From Rhea pennata (Eukaryota; Chordata; Aves; Rheiformes; Rheidae): 64,000 bases of DNA. The stretch lies in contig NC_084669.1 in the NCBI RefSeq assembly GCF_028389875.1, positions 30,430,567-30,494,566 of the forward strand, given 5' to 3'. The notes beneath the pieces were generated by a model. It had not been told where the DNA came from. It made no database searches and was given only the letters and a program-made list of their open reading frames with translations. The position numbers and the translations under genes are program-made. Each line of letters starts with the position of its first letter. Positions within the stretch are counted from its first letter, which is position 1. Of the stretch, positions 9,949 to 23,384 are shown piece by piece.

Positions 9949-11766
9949 TCACTCCACTGCAGTGCTGGACCGGGCACAACAGCTTGGGTATCTCAGAGAA
10001 TGCATCATTGTTCGGAACGGTCTTTTCTTCCCCACTTTAGCAGAAGATGGCTCCTTATCAAAAGGATCCTCATTACTTTTCCCAGCCAGCTGAAGGGGCT
10101 CTGTCTGGAATTGTTCTATTTGAATCTCAAGGTGTTTCTGAATGGCTAAACCGAGAACTTCTGGATCCACAGATGCCCCGTACACTTCCCACGTCATTCC
10201 TTCATCATCCCACCTCACTTCACGCACTGGAGATTTGGGGGCCTCTGAGTCTGGTTCCAGGTTCACCTCTGGGAACACATGCAGCTGGCTTTCTGCTGTG
10301 GCTGCTGGACTTGTGGCCACAGATTTGTATTCCATGATTGGAAGAGTTTGTACCTCGGCATCTCTACACTCCAGAGATGGTTCTAGTCCTTTGGTCAAAT
10401 CATTCATGGAGGTCATAGTCCACATATCCTTAGTTTTCATTATCACGTCTGCCCCTTGCTGGCTATTGAAGGCAACACAGACGGCCTTTGTTTCTGGAGG
10501 AGCTCTGCCCTGCTGGCCACAGTGTTGAGCATGCTGCAGCTGTTCTCCAGGAACACTACAGCACTTCAGGACCCTCTTGGCATCCAGGCCCGATTCACTT
10601 ACTGACGACACCAGCCTGGGATACGTGAGAACATCTGAAGTAGAAAAGGAATGACAATAACCAGTCACCGCCTGCTCTTCTCCTGACTCGCTAACCGAGC
10701 ATACCAACCGTGGAACGAGCTGTATAGAGGGTATGGGCAAAGAATGGCAATAGGCAGGGATGGTGGCATCTACTTTCATACAAGAGTCCTGCCTTGTATT
10801 GCAGGGCACCGCAGGATTGTTATGAACTGTCATCACCATGGGTGAGTATGCACTGTTTCGAATGTTACTGTAAATCAGACCACCTTGCATAATCCCAGTG
10901 CCTTGACAGAACATTGTCCTGTTTGAGAAACCATTTCCAGGCATGTGGGGTCCTAGAACAGCAGCGTGAAATGTTCCAGGATCTGTGTAAACAGTAGTAT
11001 TACGTGGAATACCACCACTGTCATAGCTATTTGTGGGTACTTTCTGGTCTTTAGGTAGAGTTGACAGATGAGTTACAGGGTTTTGATAATGAGGAGTACT
11101 TTCATTTGTTTCTGATTCACCTCTCTGTGTTTGGAGAGACATTCTAGCCATTGATGGACCACATCTGCTGCTAGAAGAGCTTAGGCTGGAGTGAGTGGCA
11201 CTGGTTTCTATGTGAGTGACATAACTCTGCTGTTTGCAGCTGCAAATTAGGTCTGAGTGGCTCCTCTGAAGAGCAGCTCCTAGTTCTTCCATTTTACACA
11301 TGCTTTGCTGGTGTACTGTGCAGGCAGAAGAAACATTCTCAACAGTGCTGCTCTTGATGCACTTAGTCTCCTCCACCTCCCAGGATCTGGGGGACTGGTC
11401 AGCAATAAGAAAACGGTTTGTAGTCTTAGCCTTGTTTTGTGCAGTGCCATCAGTTGACTGATCATTCATGGTTCCAACTACTGATCCAAGTCCCATCACC
11501 CCAGACTGTGTGAAGCACCGTGCAGGACTTGGCACGCTCCTGGCATCACTCCCGTACCCCAGGGTTTGGCAGACAGTGCTACTGTGGCTCTTCTTGAGCT
11601 CCTGTTTGTTGCTTTGCCTTTCCTCTGAACTTGAGTGCCTCGTATATACCAGACTTGAGGAGCTCTTTGACAAGGGGTGACAGCTGACATTCAAGGGACC
11701 ATGACAGCTAGAATTTAGCGTCTCCTGGTAGGAATGAGTGTGGAGCCGGTGGCTGTCTGCTGACAT
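9949..11766 (-). CDS. GPRIN2: GPRIN2, G protein-regulated inducer of neurite outgrowth 2
   Basis: A 605-codon uninterrupted coding exon. GPRIN proteins bind activated G-alpha subunits (Gi/o/z) at the inner face of the plasma membrane and promote neurite growth; that is family knowledge. Visible in this protein: a serine-rich N-terminal region (SKSSSSLVYTRHSSSEE, then KKSHSSTVCQ), the family motif QRSHSDL, the motif TKDMWTMTSMNDL, and the C-terminal GPRIN domain at about residues 514-553 (VRWDDEGMTWEVYG, then DPEVLGLAIQKHLE). The tail has a Cys pair (YPSCCARSS, residues 596-597) that is probably palmitoylated. The start is the first ATG after a good acceptor. The protein is longer than human GPRIN2 (about 458 residues as I recall), mostly through its middle part. 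It runs opposite to SYT15, as a divergent neighbour. Confidence 0.95.
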   Translation of the reverse strand: MSADSHRLHTHSYQETLNSSCHGPLNVSCHPLSKSSSSLVYTRHSSSEERQSNKQELKKSHSSTVCQTLGYGSDARSVPSPARCFTQSGVMGLGSVVGTMNDQSTDGTAQNKAKTTNRFLIADQSPRSWEVEETKCIKSSTVENVSSACTVHQQSMCKMEELGAALQRSHSDLICSCKQQSYVTHIETSATHSSLSSSSSRCGPSMARMSLQTQRGESETNESTPHYQNPVTHLSTLPKDQKVPTNSYDSGGIPRNTTVYTDPGTFHAAVLGPHMPGNGFSNRTMFCQGTGIMQGGLIYSNIRNSAYSPMVMTVHNNPAVPCNTRQDSCMKVDATIPAYCHSLPIPSIQLVPRLVCSVSESGEEQAVTGYCHSFSTSDVLTYPRLVSSVSESGLDAKRVLKCCSVPGEQLQHAQHCGQQGRAPPETKAVCVAFNSQQGADVIMKTKDMWTMTSMNDLTKGLEPSLECRDAEVQTLPIMEYKSVATSPAATAESQLHVFPEVNLEPDSEAPKSPVREVRWDDEGMTWEVYGASVDPEVLGLAIQKHLEIQIEQFQTEPLQLAGKSNEDPFDKEPSSAKVGKKRPFRTMMHSLRYPSCCARSSTAVE

Positions 11767-11777
11767 TGCGGAAAGAT
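11767..11777 (-). other. GPRIN2: GPRIN2 splice acceptor and end of 5' UTR
   Basis: On the minus strand CTATTTCTTACAG ends at 11778 and is followed by 11 bases (ATCTTTCCGCA) and then the ATG. This is a good 3' splice site, so the upstream 5' UTR lies in one or more exons to the right. No further coding sequence is needed, since the family start follows directly. Confidence 0.7.
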
Positions 11778-12470
11778 CTGTAAGAAATAGGGAGGAAAAG
11801 CAGTAATTTAAGAAGGAAATATATGCACTGGGAACTGCTTATAATCTCTATTGGGCTATTGCCTGGGCTTCTTGCCTTTCGCAGTTCACAAACACATTTA
11901 GTAAAGCGCTGCACTATAGTCTCCACGTGCTCAAATTGATCAGTTTCCCTTTTCTGTTTCCACAAAGGGTTTTTCCCCAAAATTGTGTTGCTTACTGCTG
12001 GCATGATAGGAGGTGGCAGCAAAGAGGGATCCAGTGATATGCTGGAGGGGAAACTCTCCCCTAGGCACCAGCAAGGTGGCTGAGAAGTCTGCATCTCACT
12101 ACAGGGTGTTAAGGGCATGTGCTTCTGGGCATGGTTCAGGGGGTTTTGTACTAATCACCCTTGGCTCTCCGCAAGTTTATACTCTCCATGGAAGGTAAAT
12201 ACTCACTGCAGCAGAAGCTTGGTAAAAATAAAACAAATCTTTAACCAAAATATTACAGGTCTTCTCTCCTTTTGTAATGCTCCCACTTCTATTGTTAGAA
12301 AATACTTGCTTCTATTGGTTGGTATAGTATCTTTTTGTCCCCATTATTCTTACAAGTTATTAACATTTATGCCAGCGTGTTTACATTTAAGAGAAGCTGT
12401 ACTGGAAGTTTTTAAATCTAACCAGATATTGTGATCCATTTTTATTGACTTAACCAAATCTTATAACCCC

Positions 12471-12530
12471 TAGAGAGAGGGGGAGGGAGAGAAAGAGAGG
12501 AGAGAGAGGGAGGGAGAGAAAGAGAGAGAA
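12471..12530. repeat. GA-rich microsatellite
   Basis: Imperfect (GA)n/(GGGA)n purine tract of about 60 bases on the plus strand. Confidence 0.9.
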
Positions 12531-15500
12531 ACCCAGCAAGACTGGGTAATTTGTAGTACAGAAGTATAAGGGAAGCTAAAAGTCCCAATTTTAGAGAAAT
12601 TTCCATCAGATATACTCTATACACTCTGCCTTCCTGGAAGGATTCCCACAGAAACACTTACAATATCTCATGAAATGCATCACTGAGGAAAAGAACGAAT
12701 GCATGGAACAAGAACGCTATGCACAACTGGTGGACAGAAACACCACAAACGTAACAGAGGACTTCACTTGTTACACCGGGAGACCAGTGTGTTACGGAGG
12801 GCATTCAAACGTCTCTGGAAGAAGCTGGTGGTGATCCTTTTATTATGATACAAATATGCTCAGAGGGTCAGCTCCTACCCTAACTGATAAAGGGCATGTC
12901 TTTTGCTCCATCCACACAGCGAGAGCTCTACTTCTGGGCTAGACAGCCATCAGTGTTTACACTTGTAATGCCATTTTTATTGTTAACTTCAGCAAGATAA
13001 GTGCACAGGCTGCAATTTTGCCATCACTTGAAACCTTCCTGGTTTGGCTATTTTCCGTAATGAAATTAAACTGAGCGAGACAACATTAAAAATAACAATA
13101 TTTGCAATCACTTTTTTGAGAAGCTTCTTGTTCCCATGCTTTGTAGCAGAGACTTGCAGTTGGCAGCAATACCCTCTAGCATTAAGATTCATTCAACTCT
13201 GAAAAAATTATATGCCAACAAAACGGTAATTTCCCCTCCTCAAACACGTTTGGTCAGTTAGAAGTTAATCTCCTTATGGACTTTGTCTGCACCACGACTG
13301 CTCTGTACTCTATGCAGCCTCTAGGCCAGCGGGACTCCACAGACTGGCGGCATCCAACAACGGCAAGGAAGCGCCTTTGCTTCAGGGAATGGAAGTTAAG
13401 ATTCCTGAGTTAAAGGCTCTGTTGAATGCAGCTGGAATAACCAAAAGCAATCACTTATTGCCAGGCTGGCCACAGCTGTATTTCTACACGTTGTTCCAAA
13501 GCACTTAGAAGTGACAGCAGCTCTAGGAAAGCAACAATTTTAAAACACTTCAACTCATCTCCTTCTCCAGCATGATAACTATCTGCTGCTTACACATATG
13601 GGTATAGTCTGCCACAAAGAGTTCAGAGGAGTCAATAGGATTAAACACCAGAGCATAGCTGCCTGCAAGGTGAAGAACTTGCATTTAATCTCTTTAAAAG
13701 ATAATACCCGCAAAGGCGCTCTCACACACTGGGATGAAACAACGTTTAATAATGGAAATCCCCAGCCACAAATGTTGAGTCTCAGGTGAAAAGCAGCTTC
13801 AAAGATATCACGCTGCAGATGATACAGGGCAGTGGAAGTTTTAAAGAGCTCTCTCACAAAGTTTGCAAGATTCAAATATGTAAATATACACAGACACCAA
13901 GAGCTCTGATCTTTTCATGCCGCATTTCTGCAGAGACCTATTTAAATGGAAGAAGCGATACACATTTCAGATTGATGATTCACCATCTGAATGTGAAACA
14001 AACACATTCACATGAATTAATGAAAATAGTCCAAATATATTGACATAACTAAAAACAACATCCATTGCAGTATTTTGATGGACTCTTAATTGCAGATGAA
14101 ATCATGACCAAACATGGGACAATATTACATGTATTGCACATGTACAAGCACATATATAACATTATAACCAGCAACTATGGACACTATTTTAGTATCACCT
14201 TTGCTCAGCTATACAAGTGTTCAATGCTAGCACAGTTAAAACTATTATCCTACGGACTTCAGACCTTAAACACAATGGGAACAAACAACCACCAGTAATA
14301 CAAAACAGCATCTCACCAGGTACTTCAGGACATAGTTAAGGATGGAAAAAAAATAAAAGAAAACAGTAAAAAAGAAAAAAAAAATCAAACAAGATGAATC
14401 AGCTTCCTTTAGAATAATGCACTTTCCCTGTTATGTTGAAATACTGGGCTCAGTTTTCACCAATAGTCTGAACACTTCCCCATTTATAAACCACCTCTTG
14501 CTTTTCCCTTCCCTGCTCATCGTCCCCACGCTGGAATGACCTTTAAGTCCTGACAACTGTTGCACCTTGCCCACGCGGCACGGATGGGGCGCGATGCCAA
14601 TTTGCAGGCAGGAAGTTCTGTGAGGAGGGTGACAGGCACCCATCAAACATCTGGTAGCCCCAGCTATTGCTCACTTCTGCTGCAGCCCAGCGTTGCCCCC
14701 ACATTTCACACTAGCCCTAGGGAGCACGCAGGTGTGCCACAAACACCACCAGCTTGCTGATCCAAATGTTTTTCTCTTTCTTTTTTAAACTGGCCTAGCA
14801 CTCTCTCCATCAGAGCATCAGTCCGGCTGAATATCCAGCCACACCAATTACTACCATCGGCACAGGGAAAAGACCACCCCCTTCTGCAATAACACAGGCT
14901 TATCAGGGGCATAAGCCCAGAGGGAACCTGCACGTGCAGTGCCCTTCTTCACAAGGCTTTGGAAGGAGCACATGTTCCGCACCCACATTCCCAAACTCTC
15001 CATTTTACAAGCAATGCTATCCCTCCCGCACGAGGGCAGGCACCCTGCAGCCAGGTGACTTCTGAAAGCGGGAAGAAGCAGACGTATCTCAACGGGCGCA
15101 CCAATACCTGCGCTCTTGGAGAGGAACCGAGAGTGGAGTGCAACTATTTTTTAAACTTTTCAACAAAACAAAGAACAACCACGTGGACCATCTCTACTCT
15201 AATTGCACAGTCCATACGATATCCTTGTATTTTGTGAGTCATCTAATTAGGAAGGGATTACACATACGGAATGGGGATACAAGCAGAGCTGACTTAGTGA
15301 GTACCGAGGGAGCTGAGATTTCTTATTTTGTACATGCAGGGCATAGAAGGCTGCTTTCCTTAATGTTTTTTAAGTTAAATATATAATTTCTAAGAGATTA
15401 GTTTTTCTCAAAAATACCTTTGTTGATTTTGAGTTGATCTGAAAAATTTTCATGTGGAAATTCAAAAGAAACCTGCACCTGAACACACAAACCAGAAAGC

Positions 15501-17545
15501 ATGAACTTTGAGGTAGGTATGTTTCCATGAATATACATAAAATTGTTAGACAAGCAGAGAAAGGATTAAGATAGAAATGGAATTAACATCCACTATTTTT
15601 GGCTTAGCTTCAGATAGCTTATGAGGGAATCTAGGCCGCTTTCACTAATTCCACTGAACTACTTTAAAGCAACAAATGTGTATTTTGCTATGACTTATGA
15701 TTAAAGTTGTGACCTACATAACGCAGTAGTAAATTTCATTTCAGAATATTAAATATCATGTATATTATCAATTGAAAGAGATTCACTGACAAACTATGAT
15801 TCCCAAATGATTCAGTATTTTTATATTCCACGCATATACTTTCAATTACAATTTTGACAACGGAGCACAAGCGGAAATAAAATTGAATAATTCATGACAA
15901 ATCATGTCAATATATATAACAAGCTTTCATGCAATACAGTATTATCATGTGTTATTCTGTGTGATCATAGTTAGCTCCTGCGTTATTTATTTGCTAATGA
16001 TTCTCAGAGGCAAAATTTTGCCTCTCTTCCCTGCAGTGCCTGGTTTCACAAGAATGATGTAAAAAAGCATCCACCTCCCTCCCCCCAAAAAAGAAAAATC
16101 AGTTTACATAATTATAACAACAACAAGAGATATTGGCATATCTAAGTGTATATGTTAACAAAATAAATCCAGTTATGCTTGCATTTCCTCCAAGAAGCAA
16201 AGAAAAACTGCACAGATGCTGTAAGACTAATATGGCTGCTGGATTCTTTATCCCAGGAAAGAATTTCTCGTTTTAAGTAATCTCAAGCAACAATCTGCAC
16301 CTTAACTTAGCAAATTATACCGTACTGACTATGCACTTTTGCAAATACTCTGTTACTACATTAACTGAGGATGCTGTGATGAAGTTTGAATTTTGTAACC
16401 AACTAAACAGTATGAGTTAGCTGCAGAATATGAGGAGAGACAAAGAGGATTTAACTTTCAACAGTATTTACTACAAAAATGTATACAATGCCAGAGACTC
16501 TTGGAATTATTTCTCTGTAATTTTTTTATAGTTTATTTTTCCTTTGTGTAACTCTGTTCTCTACCCACACACAAAGCCTCTAATAGTGACTGCAGACTGT
16601 TCCTCCCTTCCTCTTCTCTTCATTTTCTTACAGTCAGGAGAAACGTAGCTTTTTCTTTCTTTCTTTCCTTTTTTTTTTTAAAGAAACATCAGAGAAAAAA
16701 AATCCCCAAATTTACTTTTATACCTTCAAAGGCAGCATCAAACTACAAAATAAGTGATAAAATCAGAAGCCAGCTTCAAAGATGAGAGCACTAATATGTA
16801 AGTGTGGACCTTGGAGGAGTTAAGTGATCTAATCCATACCATGATTTTGAGATGATTATTGATTTCCAGTCCCGACCAGGTTCACCTCACGATGAACGCC
16901 TTTTCTGCGAAGACACGCGTTGTTTGGGGAATATAAGGCTGTGGACTAGAATTTGCTGCTTCCTTGGCATCATTCTGGCTGTGCTGTGCATTAGCACGTG
17001 CCAACCTGTGCAATAACAGCTTCGCTAGACAAACACAGAACTTCTGAAAGAGCTCCAAGCACCAAGATAAATACACGTATGTTTTATACCAAGAGAACAG
17101 TGTGATTTTAATTAACTTATGAGATTTACTCCAGTAGAAGGCTGCTATATCTAGGTTCTTAACTCTATTTAATCTTATTACAGACACCTTGGTTAAAATT
17201 TTGAAAAGGCAAGAGGAGTTTATGGTTAAAATGAAAAAACTTTCATTGCAGCCAAAGCAGCAGTTGTCAATTAGCCACAAACATTGGTGACACCAGCCTT
17301 GTGACACAACACAGCACACACAAATACCAAAACTTCTGCCTAAACAAACAAGCTACGCTGGGGACCAGAAACAATGAGGCACATAAACACTGTGGTCTGG
17401 TCAGGCATTTCCTTTCTTTCTTTCTTTAAAGTAATGCATCTTCTTTTTAGGTATCTACAACTGAACTTCTCTAATACATGCTTACCATGGTAAAATCACA
17501 GAAAAAAGGGAATTTTTTTCAGTATGACATTCATTTATTTTAAGT

Positions 17546-17587
17546 GAATAAAAATAAAAAAATAATAAAAAAATAAAATAAAAATAA
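17546..17587. repeat. (AAAAT)n-like A-rich low complexity
   Basis: Runs of 3-7 A separated by single T over about 40 bases. Confidence 0.85.
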
Positions 17588-18070
17588 CCTACAGAATTTG
17601 TGTATGGTCATGCCTAAAATTTTGCCCCTGTCTGCCCACATCAAAAATTAGTGGTAACTTGCACAAGGTAAGAAAGTTCTCTTTTGAACTTAGGCAGAGA
17701 ATGACATGCTAGTGTTAGGAGACCTGATGGCCTCTCCTTACCTATGCACCCCTTAAAAAATAGCCCATTAACAATGATCATTAACATCTACTGTTGTTGG
17801 GGGAAGAGGGCGTCAAACCACCTGAAAGGCACCGGCAAAACAGGATTAGCCATAGTAAAAAGCTTAGAGATTCAAGTGTCTTGGATTACTTTTGTTGTTG
17901 TTTCATTTTGAGGGGTGTAAGTGAAAGGAAGAAATAGAGGAGTTAAAATAGTAGAAGTTCACTCGGGAGGGAACTTCAAAATGTTTCTCTGAATTCTGAA
18001 AATGAAACTATACTCATACAACTAGATTAATACAGAATGAGGTTGAGGCCTCAATTACTTAACTTTTAAC

Positions 18071-18090
18071 ACATCATCATCATCATCATC
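18071..18090. repeat. (ATC)n trinucleotide microsatellite
   Basis: About six perfect ATC units. Confidence 0.9.
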
Positions 18091-21000
18091 TTGACTTCCC
18101 ATTTTGGGATGGCACTGTGTATTAACTACGCCCTGTTCAGTTCAATCTGCTAATGACTCTTCTACATTTTTTGGGCCATCTTATAATATTTCCAGCATCA
18201 GACAGATCTACAGAACAAACTGTTCCAGGCATCTACAAATGCCATCAGAAGCACAAAGTAGGTAAGTGCATTCTTTGCATATGAATGAATGAGAATATTT
18301 TCAGTTATGACAAATTGCTTTTGCTTCCCTTGCACCACTAGAAGCAACAGCGACAACAGTGCATATTTGATCACCATAATTCACTTTGTACAGAAAGGGG
18401 AGTACAGTTGACAGATTAGACAACATGAAAGCAAAAAGATATGACACTCAGTGCTTAGCGCAGTAAAAGCATAGATCATAGCATTTTACATACATATAAG
18501 ACGACTAGCCACACATTTTCTATCATCTCTGTTAATTTTCACTTATGCTATCTAGCGTGGTTTAAGCTTTCCAGCTCTGACTCTCCCCCAGCTGAGGCTG
18601 AGCACGCTGGAAAGACATCTCTCTGCATTGACCACCAACAAGATGAAGAGGAAAGTGCCCGTTTTATGGATTATTAATGACCTCCAGGTGTCTCCTAACT
18701 CAGGGACGAACCGGAGACCTCTTCCGTCAAACACTGAAGTTACCACGGCTATCTCGGCTACCAGCGACCTCACCCAAACAGCTACCAACAGATTCAGACT
18801 TTTGCTTACACACACACCCCTCACGGCATGGTGACAGGCCCACCGTGTCCCCAGTTATCCCAACAGCACAAGTGAGGCATGCAAGCGGATGAGCACTCCC
18901 TTTTAAGAAACAGCAGGGCCATCCCACAGCCCTTTCAGGGACCTGCCACAGGCAGGCACGCAAGAGAACCGTCTGTTACTTTAGGAATAAGCCTTAGCTG
19001 TCATTCAGATACTTGCTCAGATGTTTATCTTCTGAACTTGGTTAAACTCAGCTTTTAGATGAGACTGTAGCCCCAAGGCTGAATCTTGGATACAAGTAAG
19101 CTATAAAGCCTGCTTAAACCACTGCGTGCTTTAGTAAAGAGTTTAAGCCCCTAGTCAAAGGCAATAAATCAACATTCAGAACTAAGAAAGGAAAAAGGCT
19201 GAAATGGCACTGGTAAACCTCTGAGCGAAGAAAGGGGAACTAGAAATTCAGAATTCTTGAAATATGGCTAAAATTAGAGTGCCAGGAGAAGTGGCTGAGA
19301 AGTATGAACCCAAAGAGGCTATTTTAATAACAATTTTAACTCCAAGAAGGACTGTTCACACTGGGTGTAAATAAGTTATTAGGAAACCAGAGTGGGGTGC
19401 ACTGTATCACAAGGGAGATGTGGTGGGATGTTGTCTTTACACCACCACACAACCATTACGCAAGTATGAATCCATTTCACCGTCTCTCTTGACTTCTTAT
19501 TAAATCATCTGTCCCAGAAACAAATTCAAAGATCTGCTTAGGATTTTGATCTTTTTTATATAAGAAATTTATGCAAAACATCACTCCCACTATGCCTCCA
19601 TGTACACATAGAAGGACCTGTGTTTAAGCTACCCTACAATATATCCCAATATAAGAACTCAAAAATCATGAAATATTGTACAGTTATTGTTTAATGCTTG
19701 TTGTTACTATACTGACAGCTTATTTTAACATTTGCCTCTTCAATCAGAAGGGTTAGAAACTCATTAAAAAGGTCAGCTGATATACTCATATAATCTGGGG
19801 CTTTATAAAAGCCATCAAATATCATGAAAGCGTGCAACACTGGCATAGAATCAGGCACAGTGTATGCCTACAGAAGTTGTTTGTTGATATAATTCCCTTG
19901 CTGCTTTAAAGTAGAAGAGTTATGCAAAACGAAACTGTTAATTCAACTGCCACATTTATGCTGGCAAGAATAGCTTGCTACTGTTATTCACTAGCAGCAC
20001 AGAAATCTTTTGAGAGTAACATTTTATAATTTCTTTAGGAATTAATCCTTAATGCACAAAGTTTGCAATGACCTATCTATGTTTGGATGCATTTCAGAAA
20101 GACAGACACTAATGAACCTTTTCCTCTTCAAAGCAGAGGCTCAGTTCCCATTCTATGTACTAATCAAGAGGGGACAGGGTCAGTCTGGTATCAAACTGAT
20201 CCTCTTCAGAGCTCCCTTTCTGCGGCCTCACTAACACTCCTCAGTCCCAAACACAGCATCCCCATGGCAGCCCACTGACCTGCAACTGCACACAAACATG
20301 TGGCCACAGCTCGCTCAGAAAGCCTCTACCCAGGCCCAGGCCCAGGGCTGCAGGCTGTGTGCATCTGGAGCCTGTGCTTGCAGGCTGACTGCAGAGCACC
20401 AAGAACATTAATACTGTGCAGAAAATCCAAAGTCAGGCTGTGGCCTGCCTCCAGTCCCACAGGGAGAGCAGGTACACATTAATGCAATCTGCTTACAAGG
20501 CACCAGCAGTTTGCATGCCTAAAACTCCACTCAAACTAGCTAGGTGATTAAAATGTCCACTTGTCAATTAATGTGTCTTACTAGAAAATAACCAACTCTT
20601 CCTCTTCGCTGTTTGCTTGAAAGTTTAACAGTCAGAAGGAAAAAACATTAACTTATTCTGGATTAGTATCCCTGTCCTATTGATGTCGTAGCTTTGACCT
20701 CAGGATTCAGTATGGTATTTAGCTACTTTGGAGTGAGGGCAATAAGATATTTCACCCTGACAGATGAACGTGTGTCTGACACTTACCTAAAGCTCTTTGT
20801 CGCACAGCATGTGCGAGCCGCAGACAGTTACTGGGTACGTGCTCTGAGCTGTCTGGAAGCAAGTGGCCAAAGTGTAAGAGCTGAGCCTTCACCTAACACA
20901 CTCAGGCTCCCAGAAAGGCTTATTCACTCGGGTTCGGTGCTGTGCTAGCAGTGGTCAAAGCTTTGTAACTAGTTAGGGTGGCAGAAAAGGCAGGCTCAAA

Positions 21001-22169
21001 TCTGCCTCAAAAACAGTGACTAGACTTAGCTGCAAGCACAGGCATTTTCAGAAGCGTTCATGCATCATCCTGAACAGAGGAGCAGCAGTTCCTATAGTGG
21101 CAAACAGGAAAAATAGTGACACTGAAAATATAAATAAAAGCAACAGAGTAACCTGCAGTTCTCCAAACATCTCTGTTAGGATAAGAGAAAAGAATATTTA
21201 CAGATTTGAAAGATGTCCTCTCAAAACAAAGATGTTTTCAATGTTCTTCTACACTTAACAATTGTATCTCTTTCCTGCCTACAAGACTGGCAAGGTGTCC
21301 AGTTTATGTAGCAAGACCTAACAGTTTGTCCTCATTTCTGGTTCCCTCATTTTCCCCTGTATTATACCAAGGATAAAAGAATCTCTTTAATTCTTTATGT
21401 AAATGCCAGTGTTTATACAAGCTGTACATGGAACACTGGAGAAGAGAAGCATTCAGAAAGGCTACATACAGAAGCTGCTCTGAGCAGTGGTAGGCAACAG
21501 AATCAGACTGACCTCTTGATTATGAAAAAGAATTGCTCAGTGATTAGAAAGAGGAAACAACTGCTTTCTATTTCTTTCCCTCACCACTGACATAATGCAT
21601 GACCTTGAGCAAGTCACTCACTCTGTGACTCAGTTTACTCATCTGACTCAGGGATTAGATACAGAAGCCTCTGATGCAGGTATTTAAGGCTTAATTCACA
21701 ATTATAGATCACTGAAATCCCAGGATGAAATATATTGGAAAGAATATATTCTGGTCCCTTCTGTAATATTTTGTTTGAAACAAATGAACAGAGCATCTCT
21801 TTAAACAGCATTCTTACTGCACTTGCAGGAAACTCATCTTACCAGTAAAGTTCAGATATTATGTAGCCTCAGTAGCATCAGTTAAAGCACTCCCTCCTCC
21901 AGCTCCCCAGTGGTAGGTAAAGGCAGGTAATCCTAAGGATTTCAAATACATAAAACCAAGGTTAACAGTAGTTCTACTTCACAAGTGCCAACAGAGTTTC
22001 TCAAATAGGTATCATATGTATTTAACATGTATATACACACATATCACCAATACGTATGCTAATAACAGATATATAAAAATAGCAGTGATTTATTGTCTTT
22101 TCCATCTTCTTAAACAGGAAAAGACTTGGCAACCTCTGTCTAGAGGGGTAAGAGGAGCTGCACACATAC

Positions 22170-22580
22170 TGGCGATTAGAGGACTGAAGCCTCTCTCGTA
22201 TGAGGAAAGGCTGCGAGAGCTGGCCCTGCTCAGCCTGCAACAGAGAAGACTGAGAAGGGATCTTATCAGTGTCTACAAACACCTTTAGGAGGGGTGTCAA
22301 GAGGGTGGGGCTGGACTCTTCCCAGTGGTGCCCAGTGACTGGGTAAGAGGCTACAGGCACAAACTGAAACACACGCAGTTGATCTGAACGTGAGGAAAAG
22401 CTTCTTTACTGTGAGAATGACAGAGCACTAGGACAGGCTGCCCAGAGAGGTTGTGGAGTCTCCTTCTCTGGAGATACTCAAAACCTGCCTGGACATGATC
22501 CTAGGTGACTCTGCTTGAGCACTCTGGTTGGACTAGATGATCTCCAGAGGTCCTTTCCAACCTCAACCATTCTGTGATTC
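22170..22580 (+). mobile_element. CR1 LINE, 3' end fragment, plus strand
   Basis: About 0.4 kb of the 3' end of a CR1 non-LTR retrotransposon. The last part of the reverse transcriptase ORF is still readable (LSYEERLRELALLSLQQRR) and is followed by the CR1 tail: CCAGAGAGGTTGTGGAGTCT, then GGACTAGATGATCTCCAGAG and the terminal ATTCTGTGATTC. It is strongly 5'-truncated, as most CR1 copies are, and cannot move by itself. It lies between GPRIN2 and SYT15, in the same orientation as SYT15. Confidence 0.9.
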
Positions 22581-23384
22581 ACGTAAGTATTGAAAAGAAC
22601 TAAAAAGCAAATCTAGCTAAATATCTTACAGAAGTTAAGCTCCTACTGTCCTACTGTAGTATAAGCTACCTTTAAACTGCATAAGCAAAGAATATGGGAG
22701 GCACTGGAAAGGGTTTTCTCTCCAAAACTGGTATTTCATTATAAATAATAGTTACTATGTTGGAAAGAGGCAACCATATCATCCCAGTTACTCTGTGGTC
22801 TAGTCAGACTTATGTGAGCAACTATCATCTATAATTTTCAGAAACAGGAAACTTACCTCTATTCTCTCAGGACTGAGAGGGAAGAAAAACATTTGAGCTT
22901 GGCTAGAGGACCCATACTCACAAGATGCTGTCCAAGGCTTGTTTGACATTAAAGACCATGGGGAGAACAAAACAGGACAGAGCTAAACAGCAGACTAAAG
23001 CTTGCAAATATTTTAATCGAAGTTGAGTGTGCGAAGAACTGACTCAAGAACTTGTGATTACGCCCTACTCTGTAGAAACAAGCATTCCCTTCTTTTGACT
23101 AATCTCAGTCACAAAATCAGCTGCAGAAGTCTGTTTCCTTATTAATATTTAGTAATGTCATAAAAGCAAGATGTTGAGGTGTAAAGACAGAATGAATCAG
23201 GAGCTGCAAGACTCATGCAGGTTCCTGTCATCACCGAAATAAAGGAAGATCCCACATGTAAGATGTTGACAGCTAGCAGGGAACTCTTTAAGCATCTGTT
23301 GTTAACTGCTAGCAACAAGGTATCAATCCTAAAGAATTGTTAAGTCTCTCTTAAAGGAATTCTTTGTTTTTCAAACATTTGTTC

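Larger units (their letters stand above)
11778..22169. other. Probable GPRIN2 5' intron / intergenic, part 1
   Basis: Ten kilobases of mainly AT-rich DNA without a recognised coding exon on either strand. Present are a purine (GA) microsatellite at 12471-12530, A/T-rich tracts at 17546-17587, pyrimidine runs at 16651-16679, an ATC microsatellite at 18071-18090, and a somewhat GC-richer patch at 14.5-15.1 kb with only shadow frames. A 5' UTR exon of GPRIN2 could hide here; sequence alone does not show it. Confidence 0.45.

Noticed and set aside
11708..12118. Minus-strand 136-codon frame just upstream of GPRIN2
   Set aside because: It is in another frame from GPRIN2 and crosses the GPRIN2 splice acceptor, so its 3' part overlaps the true start region. 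The family N-terminus begins at 11766.
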